From Bacteroidetes bacterium OLB9 (GTDB taxonomy: Bacteria > Bacteroidota > Bacteroidia > Chitinophagales > Saprospiraceae): a DNA stretch of 64,000 nt. The position numbers and the translations under genes were made by a program. Under the pieces are notes generated by a model that was given only the letters and a program-made list of their open reading frames with translations, was not told the origin of the DNA and made no database searches. The DNA lies in contig LNBW01000067.1 in the NCBI GenBank assembly GCA_001567255.1, forward strand, positions 1 to 64,000, given 5' to 3'. Shown piece after piece: positions 56,957-64,000 of the stretch (position 1 is its first letter; every line of letters begins with the position of its first letter).

Positions 56957-57722
56957 TTAACCTAACACCACTCCTATCGGACAGTGGTCAGAGCCAGTCT
57001 CCTGATCGAGAATGAATGCATCTTTGATGCGATCTTTCCATCTTTCATCTACTAAGAAATAATCGATTCTCCACCCTAGGTTTTTAGCTCTAGCGCCGAA
57101 TCTTGCACTCCAGAATGAATATTGCACACGATCCGGATTAAGCAAGCGATATGAATCAATGAATCCACAGTTCAGCATACGGTCAAGCCCGTCAATCTCA
57201 ACCTGAGTAAAGCCTGCTGTCTTGTTATAATTTTCTGTAGGACGCGCAAGGTCTATTGCACTGTGAGCGACATTCATATCACCAGTGACAATCACTGGCT
57301 TTTGGGCTCTCAGGCCATTTAAATAATCTAAAAAAGCTTCATCCCAAGTAGATCTGTACTCTAGGCGCTTCAAGCCATCACCACTATTGGGCACATAAAC
57401 ATTGACTAAATAAAAATCATCATATTCTGCAGTCAAAACGCGTCCTTCCGTATCGTGTTCAGCTATTCCGATGTCCTTCAAAACGCTTATAGGTGCACTT
57501 TTAGATATAATAGCAACGCCAGAATAACCTTTTTTTTCAGCTGAATTACTGTAAATATGATAATTTCCACTGAGAGGCTCCAATGCTTTTTGCACCTGAT
57601 CATCCTGTGCTTTGGTCTCTTGTAAGCAAAACACGTCAGCATCAATGGACTCAAACTGTTCAAAAAAACGATTTGCCGGTCACCGCTCTCACACCATTGA
57701 CATTCCAGGATATAAGTTTCAT
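56957..57722 (-). CDS. xth: Exodeoxyribonuclease III, 5' frameshift
   Basis: About 254 residues of the endonuclease/exonuclease/phosphatase fold. The start is KLISWNVNGVRA (Asn ligand), then VFCLQETKAQ (Glu ligand), VTGDMNVAHSAIDLARP (Asp/Asn), LGWRIDYFLVDER and the catalytic GSDHCPIGVVL near the end. It nicks abasic DNA and trims 3' ends. As read, the long frame only begins at 57634. An A7 run at 57662-57668 (plus strand) interrupts it; A6 reconnects to the ATG at 57722. The coordinates given include the inferred 5' part. Confidence 0.9.
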
Positions 57723-58066
57723 ATTTTCAAGATATTTTAGCCCACAATAATAAAGGAATATTATGACGTTGGAAAATTTAAATGACATAAGTTTGATGGT
57801 TCATCTCATTGCATACTAATAACATCAAATGCCATACCTTTTTAAATTCCTAATCATCATCAATCAAGATTAATTTTTATTCGTTAGTTACACATCGTGA
57901 TATCATTATAAATTTTTCAGCCCATAACAAGCTGCCAAATTTACTTTGTAATAGAAATTTTCCGGATCAAATCGACTTCAAATTAACTTGCAAAAAAGAA
58001 CAACAAATTACAAAACAAATATATATCTTTGTATCTTTCCATTCATTCATCATTCAATTTAACAAC
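57723..58066. other. Non-coding divergent region before dnaE
   Basis: About 344 bp, A/T-rich. It contains the dnaE -7 box TATCTTTG at 58024-58031 and nothing else that I can support. Confidence 0.5.
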
Positions 58067-61000
58067 GTGGTAGATTTTTGTCATCTTCACAACCATACTC
58101 AGTATTCACTTCTAGATGGGGCTTCAAATATTAAAGCGCTTATCAAAAAAGCCAAAGCCGACGGTCAAAGTGCTGTAGCTATCACAGATCATGGCAATAT
58201 GTTTGGTGTCTTTAAATTTGTCAAAGAAGCTAAAGCACAAGGCATAAAACCCATCATAGGATGTGAGTTTTATTTAGTAGAAAACCGTCATAATCAGAAA
58301 TTTGAAAAAACACGCGGCGAAAAAGACGAACGCTACCACCAACTGATGTTAGCTAAAAATGAGATCGGATACCAGAACTTGATAAAGTTATGTTCTCTAG
58401 GCTATCTTGAAGGCATGTATGGAAAATATCCGAGAATAGACAAAGAACTCATTGAAAAATACCACGAAGGGATCATCGTCACATCGTGTTGTTTGGGTGC
58501 AGAAATACCTCAGACAATACTCAAAGGTGACCTCGAGGGCGCAGAAAAAAAACTAAAGTGGTGGTTGGATTTATTTGGCGAAGACTTTTACATTGAGCTA
58601 CAGCGCCAAAATGGATTGGAAAATGTAGATAACACAGGCATGAGTCAGGAGGATGTCAATCAAGTTTTGATTCAATTTGCTAAAAAATACAATATTAAAA
58701 CGATTGTCACTAATGACGCACACTATGTTAATCAGGAAGATTTCTTGCCACATGACATCCTATTATGTGTTAATACCGCTTCTTATCTGGAAGACACAAA
58801 ACGATTTAAATTCCCAAGCAATGATTTTTACTTCAAGACAAAGGCTGAAATGAATCAGCTATTCGGTGATGTCAAGGAAGCCATTGAAAATACGATGGAA
58901 GTCGCATCTAAAATTGAAGAACTTGATCTAATGCGTAAAGTTATGGTTCCTGCATTTCCGATTCCGCAGGGATTTAATGACGAATATTCTTATCTAAGGC
59001 ATTTGACTTTTGAAGGCGCCCGTAAAAGATATGGCACACTCTCACCGTTGATTGAAGAGCGACTTAATTTTGAACTGGAAGTCATAAAAAAGACCAAATA
59101 TCCTGGGTATTTTCTCATCGTTCAGGACTTTACAACAGCTGCTAGAAATATGGGTGTTTCGGTCGGGCCGGGACGTGGTTCTGCTGCAGGGTCATGCGTG
59201 GCATACTGTTTAGGGATCACTAACATCGACCCTATTAAATACGACCTACTCTTTGAGCGTTTCCTCAATCCTGAACGTGTTTCACTACCAGATATTGATA
59301 TTGACTTTGACGATGAAGGACGTAGTCAGGTTCTAGACTATGTTGTTGAGAAATACGGTAAGAATCAAGTAGCTCAAATCGTCACTTACGGAACAATGGC
59401 TGCAAAGTCGGCCATTAGAGATGTGGGCAGAGTGATGAATATACCATTGCCTGAAGTAGATAAGGTAGCAAAAACATTTCCTACTAATCCCAAAGCCACT
59501 TTAGATGCGGTACTTTCAGAGGGAGATATATCTCCTAAACTTAAAGAGGAGCTATCAACTGAAGATAAAAACAAAGCATACGAATTCAGGCGAATGGCTG
59601 ACGAAAATAGTGATCATGGTGAAATGATTCAGCTGGCCAAAAAACTGGAAGGGTCAATCAGAAGTACAGGTGTTCACGCTTGTGGCATCATCATCACACC
59701 CACAGACATCACAAAACTGGTTCCTATAGCTACTACCAAAGACTCTTCACTCTATGTAACACAATACGACAACTCAGTAGCAGAAAATGCTGGATTGCTC
59801 AAAATGGACTTCCTTGGGTTGAGGACACTTACCATCATTAAGGATGCACTGGAGATTGTCAAAGAACGATATAATAAAGAGCTAGATATTGATGCTATAC
59901 CTCTCGACGATCCGGCGACCTTCAAACTATTCCAAAGTGGCAATATGAATGGTATTTTCCAGTATGAATCTACAGGAATGCAAAAATATCTTCGAGAATT
60001 AGCGCCTACAAGATTTGAAGATCTCATCGCAATGAATGCACTATATAGACCAGGACCATTGCAGTACATTCCGGACTTCATCGCCCGAAAAAACGGTAAG
60101 CAAAACATCAGCTATGATCTGCCCGAGATGGAAGAATACCTAGAAGAAACGTATGGTATCACGGTATATCAGGAGCAGGTGATGTTACTTTCCCAAAAGC
60201 TAGCTAATTTCTCAAAGGGAGATGCAGACATGCTAAGAAAGGCGATGGGTAAAAAGCAGAAGGAAGATCTGGACAAGATGTACCAAAAGTTTCTTGATGG
60301 TTGTCTAGCCAATGGTCATCCTGAGGACAAAATTAAAAAAATTTGGACCGACTGGGAGGCATTTGCATCTTATGCTTTCAACAAATCACATGCTACATGT
60401 TATGCGTTCGTTGCTTTTCAGACCGCTTACCTCAAGGCTCATTATCCGGCAGCTTATATGGCTTCAGTGCTCAACCATAACAAGAATGACATTTCGAAAA
60501 TCAATTTTTTCTTGGAAGAAACTCGCCGTATGAATATCGATGTTCTGGGCCCAGACATCAATGAAAGTAACATTAAGTTTACAGTAAATGCAAACGGGCA
60601 AATACGGTTTGGGTTGTCAGCACTCAAGGGTGTAGGCGAAGCTCCAGTTGAAGAAATTGTAAATGAACGTAAAAATCATGGCCATTTTTCCGATGTGTAT
60701 GATATGATGAGAAGACTCAACCTTCGCTCAGTCAATAAAAAGTGTATGGAAAGTTTAGTATTAGGCGGTGCACTAGATTCGTTAGGGTCTATCAACAGAG
60801 CTCAGTACATGGAAATACCTGATGATAGAGCTGAGTCATTTATCGAGACCTTACTGAAGTATGGCAATACTTTTCAAGCACAACAAGATAGCAATCAGAT
60901 GTCTCTATTCGGAGATTCTGCAGTCAACTACTTAACTTCACCGAAACCACCAGAAATAGAAGAGTGGAATAAAATTAATAAGCTGGAGCGAGAAAAAGAA

Positions 61001-61600
61001 GTGACCGGATTTTATATTAGCGGCCACCCACTAGATGATTACAAGATTGAATTTAATCTCTTTGTCAATTGTCCATTAGACAGCATAGAAGATAGAAAGG
61101 ACAAAACTGTAAGGCTGGGCGGCATTGTCACTGATGTTATGATAGGTACAAACCAAAAAGGCAACAATTACGGACGTTTTACAATTCAGGACTTTAAAGG
61201 CTCATTTCAGATTTCTCTTTTTGGTGAGAAATATGAAAGTTTCAAACACCTCCTTAGTGTAGGACTAGTCTTGTATGTAGAAGGTGTTTATGCTAAAGGT
61301 TTCACTCAAGATCGATATTTTTTCAATGTTAAAGATGTAAGGCTCTTGGATGCTGTAGGCAAGGAAGGCATCAAGAGCATTACTATTAAAATAGATTTAA
61401 ACAAAGTCAATGAACAAACGATAACTTCTTTTGCTGAAATATGCGAAGAGCATCCCGGCACCCATAAACTCAAGCTCAAGATTGTAGATAATGAAACAGA
61501 ATACAATGTGGACATGATTACAAATACGTACAAAATTAACGTAGATTATCGGCTGATCAACAAGTTACAAATGCTAGATCTTCCGTACAAAATCAACTGA
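58067..61600 (+). CDS. dnaE: DNA polymerase III alpha subunit (replicative)
   Basis: 1,177 residues. An intact PHP domain begins FCHLHNHTQYSLLDGA, with the metal motif AITDHGNMFGVF. The polymerase core carries GPGRGSAAGS (near 370) and catalytic PDIDIDFDDEGR near 408, then HhH and OB domains (VTGFYISGHPLDDYK; FKGSFQISLFGEKYESF). It is the main chromosomal replicase. The start is GTG. It has normal length and is clearly different from the short DnaE at 44958. Confidence 0.95.
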   Translation: MVDFCHLHNHTQYSLLDGASNIKALIKKAKADGQSAVAITDHGNMFGVFKFVKEAKAQGIKPIIGCEFYLVENRHNQKFEKTRGEKDERYHQLMLAKNEIGYQNLIKLCSLGYLEGMYGKYPRIDKELIEKYHEGIIVTSCCLGAEIPQTILKGDLEGAEKKLKWWLDLFGEDFYIELQRQNGLENVDNTGMSQEDVNQVLIQFAKKYNIKTIVTNDAHYVNQEDFLPHDILLCVNTASYLEDTKRFKFPSNDFYFKTKAEMNQLFGDVKEAIENTMEVASKIEELDLMRKVMVPAFPIPQGFNDEYSYLRHLTFEGARKRYGTLSPLIEERLNFELEVIKKTKYPGYFLIVQDFTTAARNMGVSVGPGRGSAAGSCVAYCLGITNIDPIKYDLLFERFLNPERVSLPDIDIDFDDEGRSQVLDYVVEKYGKNQVAQIVTYGTMAAKSAIRDVGRVMNIPLPEVDKVAKTFPTNPKATLDAVLSEGDISPKLKEELSTEDKNKAYEFRRMADENSDHGEMIQLAKKLEGSIRSTGVHACGIIITPTDITKLVPIATTKDSSLYVTQYDNSVAENAGLLKMDFLGLRTLTIIKDALEIVKERYNKELDIDAIPLDDPATFKLFQSGNMNGIFQYESTGMQKYLRELAPTRFEDLIAMNALYRPGPLQYIPDFIARKNGKQNISYDLPEMEEYLEETYGITVYQEQVMLLSQKLANFSKGDADMLRKAMGKKQKEDLDKMYQKFLDGCLANGHPEDKIKKIWTDWEAFASYAFNKSHATCYAFVAFQTAYLKAHYPAAYMASVLNHNKNDISKINFFLEETRRMNIDVLGPDINESNIKFTVNANGQIRFGLSALKGVGEAPVEEIVNERKNHGHFSDVYDMMRRLNLRSVNKKCMESLVLGGALDSLGSINRAQYMEIPDDRAESFIETLLKYGNTFQAQQDSNQMSLFGDSAVNYLTSPKPPEIEEWNKINKLEREKEVTGFYISGHPLDDYKIEFNLFVNCPLDSIEDRKDKTVRLGGIVTDVMIGTNQKGNNYGRFTIQDFKGSFQISLFGEKYESFKHLLSVGLVLYVEGVYAKGFTQDRYFFNVKDVRLLDAVGKEGIKSITIKIDLNKVNEQTITSFAEICEEHPGTHKLKLKIVDNETEYNVDMITNTYKINVDYRLINKLQMLDLPYKIN

Positions 61601-61601
61601 T

Positions 61602-62141
61602 ATGCAGCTTAATAGGAGTACAAGAATTTTTCTATTTGCTGCCATGTTACTTGTTGTAGGATTTGTCATCAATCACCTATACAGGCTACCTAAATTTAAG
61701 AGTGGTGATTCAGCTCTTCCTTTTAAAGCGCAACTAATTGATGGATCATCTTTTGACCTGAAAAGTCTGCAAGGGCAGTATGTCCTACTGGATTTCTGGG
61801 GATCATGGTGTGGTCCATGCAGAAAAGAAAGCCCTCATCTAGTATCTCTGTACAAAGATTTTCATAATAAAACCTTTAAAAATGCTACCGGATTTGAAAT
61901 CGTAAGTATCGCCATTGAAAGAAAAGAAACCCATTGGCGTAAAGCGATTCAGGACGACGGACTCAACTGGAAATATCACATTGGTCAGATGAACCGATTT
62001 TCTGATGAATTACCGGTTTTATACGGTGTTAGAGAGATTCCGACTAAATATCTTCTGGATACAAATGGTACAATTATTATGGTCAACCCTGCATTTGATG
62101 CCATTCGTGATTTTCTAAATGCTAAAGTTGTTACCGATTAA
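61602..62141 (+). CDS. TlpA-like thiol-disulfide oxidoreductase
   Basis: 179 residues. An N-terminal hydrophobic anchor (FLFAAMLLVVGFVINHLY) precedes a thioredoxin fold with LLDFWGSWCGPCRKESPHL near residue 65 and cis-Pro in VREIPTKYLLDTNG. It is membrane-tethered in the periplasm, and such proteins reduce or isomerise disulfides, for example in cytochrome c maturation. It lies 1 bp after dnaE, so it is likely transcribed with it, though the functional link is unclear. Confidence 0.85.
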   Translation: MQLNRSTRIFLFAAMLLVVGFVINHLYRLPKFKSGDSALPFKAQLIDGSSFDLKSLQGQYVLLDFWGSWCGPCRKESPHLVSLYKDFHNKTFKNATGFEIVSIAIERKETHWRKAIQDDGLNWKYHIGQMNRFSDELPVLYGVREIPTKYLLDTNGTIIMVNPAFDAIRDFLNAKVVTD

Positions 62142-62161
62142 AAACTTCTAAGGTTTGAATC

Positions 62162-62968
62162 TTATCTTTTAAAAGTATCAATCGATTTTCGCACCGATCC
62201 TTGTTGCAGCAAAAGCTCCCTGGCTGCATTGTATTCCAGTCCGGTGCCATCCATGACCATTCGTGTACCACGATCCACCAATTTTGCATTAGTGAGCTGC
62301 ATATCAACCATACGATTATCTTTGACCCTACCGAGTCGTATCATTACAGTGGTAGAAATCATATTGAGCACCATTTTTTGCGCAGTACCGGACTTCATGC
62401 GGGTACTTCCAGTGATGTATTCCGGGCCCACTACCACTTCGATAGGAAAATGAGCTGCAAGTGCTACCGGAGAACCGGGATTACAGGTGATCGCACCAGT
62501 AGTAACACCCGCTAGTGCGGCAGATTTCAATCCACCCACCACATAAGGTGTTGTCCCAGATGCTGCTATACCTATCAACACGTCATCTGCTGAAATATGA
62601 TAAGCTGACAAGTCTTTCCAGGCTTGTGCTGTATCGTCTTCTGCACCTTCTACAGCTACTCTCAGCGCTCCATCACCACCAGAGATTAGCCCGATGACCA
62701 TATCCTGCGGCACGCCAAACGTAGGAGGACATTCTGAAGCGTCCAGTACACCCAGACGTCCACTCGTGCCGGCACCGATGTAAAATAAACGTCCACCTTC
62801 CTTGAGTTTCTCAACGATGACCTCAATTAGAGGGCTGATCTGGTGAATGGACTGTCGAACTGCCTCCGCTACCTTATGATCTTCATTATTGATATCTGAT
62901 AGTATCTCGCTTATAGATTTTTGCTCTATATGCCTATACAGTGAAGGAGATTCAGTGATGTGTTCCAT
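62162..62968 (-). CDS. murQ: N-acetylmuramic acid 6-phosphate etherase
   Basis: About 268 residues of the SIS fold. Motifs seen are GGRLFYIGAGTSGRLGVLDASECPPTFG-type sequence (GAGTSGRLGVLDASECPPT), GDGALRVAVEGAEDD, VLIGIAASGTTPYVVGGL and EYITGSTRMKSGTAQKMVLNM. MurQ cleaves the lactyl ether of MurNAc 6-phosphate to give GlcNAc 6-phosphate in cell-wall recycling. ATG 62968 is chosen. It begins 1 bp past the stop of the symporter, so both are one operon. Confidence 0.94.
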   Translation of the reverse strand: MEHITESPSLYRHIEQKSISEILSDINNEDHKVAEAVRQSIHQISPLIEVIVEKLKEGGRLFYIGAGTSGRLGVLDASECPPTFGVPQDMVIGLISGGDGALRVAVEGAEDDTAQAWKDLSAYHISADDVLIGIAASGTTPYVVGGLKSAALAGVTTGAITCNPGSPVALAAHFPIEVVVGPEYITGSTRMKSGTAQKMVLNMISTTVMIRLGRVKDNRMVDMQLTNAKLVDRGTRMVMDGTGLEYNAARELLLQQGSVRKSIDTFKR

Positions 62969-62969
62969 G

Positions 62970-64000
62970 TTAAGATTCAGCATTCGGTTTAGAAATGAGC
63001 CATAAGCCGGCAAAGGTCAGCAATCCATTGATAATCAGCATTTCAATACCGATCTTAAATCCGGAAAATATTTGTTCAGAAAGATTTGTAAGATTCTCCG
63101 CAAAACCACCATCCAGGACTAGCTTGTTGACAAACCATTCTGCATTATTAATAAAATCGATACCCAATGACAAGACCGGTGACAAAAGACAAATCCAGAT
63201 CACCCACTTATCATTAATAATCCGTTTAGTAAAGATACCAAAGGCAAACATTCCTAACAGTGGTCCATAAGTGTATCCCGCCAGTTTCAATATAACATCG
63301 ATAATCGACTTATCATTAATCCACTTAAAGATCAGGACACATATCATGAAGACAATCGTAAAAATACCATGCACTATCAAACGAGTTTGACGCTTTCGGG
63401 CATCTGAAGAAATAGTATCTTTCTGCATACCCAGTATATCGATACAAAATGAAGAGGTCAATGCCGTCAGCGCACCATCTGCACTAGGAAACAATGCAGA
63501 AATCAACCCAATAATAAATATGACACTAACAGCGGCCGGTAGATGACCATTGAGTGCTATTGCCGGAAATAAATCATCACCTTTAAAGTCAAGCCCATTT
63601 TGCTGACCATACATATACAACAACCCACCCATTGTCAGAAACAGAAAATTGACAATCAGTAAGATCGTGGCAAGCGTCAGTACATTCTTTTGAGAATCTT
63701 TCATTGTCTTGACACTGATGTTTTTTTGCATCATTTCCTGATCTAAACCAGTCATTGTGATTGTAATAAAAGCACCACCCAGAATCTGCTTGAGAAAAAA
63801 TCCTGGTGATTTATAATTCATATCAAATATTTCTGTCAATCCTTCTGACCTCATGGCAGAAATGGATTCGATCAGGTTCATATCCATTTTATTAAGCAAT
63901 GCAATGATACAAACAATCAAACCGCCTAACATAAAAGTAGTCTGCAATGTATCAGTATAGACGATCGTCTTGACACCACCCTCGAAAGTATATAGCAAAA
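62970..64000 (-). CDS. Sodium:solute symporter (SSS), truncated by the window edge
   Basis: At least 343 residues of the C-terminal part, with about nine hydrophobic helices visible. GGVKTIVYTDTLQTTFM is the SSS core near the sodium site, and AGYTYGPLLGMFAFGIFTKR a late helix. The gene continues beyond 64000, so the first residues seen are not the N-terminus. Because murQ follows directly, uptake of MurNAc, anhydro-muropeptide or a related amino sugar with sodium is likely, but the substrate is inferred from context. Confidence 0.82.
   Translation of the reverse strand, partial: LLYTFEGGVKTIVYTDTLQTTFMLGGLIVCIIALLNKMDMNLIESISAMRSEGLTEIFDMNYKSPGFFLKQILGGAFITITMTGLDQEMMQKNISVKTMKDSQKNVLTLATILLIVNFLFLTMGGLLYMYGQQNGLDFKGDDLFPAIALNGHLPAAVSVIFIIGLISALFPSADGALTALTSSFCIDILGMQKDTISSDARKRQTRLIVHGIFTIVFMICVLIFKWINDKSIIDVILKLAGYTYGPLLGMFAFGIFTKRIINDKWVIWICLLSPVLSLGIDFINNAEWFVNKLVLDGGFAENLTNLSEQIFSGFKIGIEMLIINGLLTFAGLWLISKPNAES

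Noticed and set aside
1..64000. tRNA or rRNA genes, prophage, insertion sequence
   Set aside because: I saw no transposase, integrase, long terminal inverted repeats or tRNA cloverleaf that I could support.

Overview
This 64-kb window is chromosomal DNA of a Bacteroidota member. The best guess is the Saprospiria/Chitinophagia side of the phylum, perhaps a metagenome-derived genome. Four things point there. There is a type IX secretion (T9SS) sortase and several secreted proteins with T9SS type A or type B C-terminal signals. Promoters match the phylum-specific -7 box TAnnTTTG, and Shine-Dalgarno sites are nearly absent. There are PKD, Omp28-like and DUF4271 proteins, and the DNA is A/T-rich. 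I see no rRNA, tRNA, prophage, insertion sequence or CRISPR array.

Layout. 0.2-14.1 kb is a surface-polysaccharide locus: a cupin phosphomannose-isomerase-like protein and manC (GDP-mannose supply), several GT4 and GT2 glycosyltransferases, a GNAT/FemAB-like protein, and a five-gene minus-strand operon running wzm-wzt-FkbM methyltransferase-GT2-GT2 (ABC-type glycan export). Two low-complexity tandem arrays lie between its genes: 11 x 22 bp after manC and about 28 x 9 bp immediately before a glycosyltransferase start. 14.7-21.2 kb holds a glycine-rich T9SS cargo protein and a PorU/PorU2-type sortase. 21.4-28.7 kb holds an RprXY-like two-component system, a DUF4271 membrane protein, hemD, a CoA-type Nudix hydrolase, metG and a Fur-family regulator. 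28.7-38.6 kb holds secreted or cell-surface proteins (Omp28-like, PKD, thioredoxin-like, a coiled-coil protein, a T9SS type B protein).

38.6-50 kb is mostly metabolism and DNA maintenance: methylmalonyl-CoA epimerase, queG, marC, acyl-ACP thioesterase, SCP2 protein, acyl-CoA dehydrogenase, a short error-prone-type dnaE, a DUF4160-DUF2442 fusion and mdh. 50-64 kb holds two unknown secreted proteins, a PadR-PspC fusion, a PcrA/UvrD helicase, a small coiled-coil secreted protein, exonuclease III, the replicative dnaE, a TlpA-like thioredoxin, murQ and an edge-truncated sodium:solute symporter.

Two themes cut across the window. First, at least seven otherwise normal genes are broken by one-base indels, mostly in A/T runs, and the protein continues cleanly in the next frame. 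This looks like long-read consensus error, although real slippage or decay cannot be excluded gene by gene. Second, several promoters carry palindromes or direct repeats that look like operators: upstream of the PadR-PspC fusion, upstream of the DUF4160-DUF2442 fusion, and around the dnaE2-like promoter. No clearly new multi-gene system stands out. The most unusual single items are the two fusions with their putative operators, a branched 14-bp-stem terminator after mdh, and the tandem arrays in the glycan locus.
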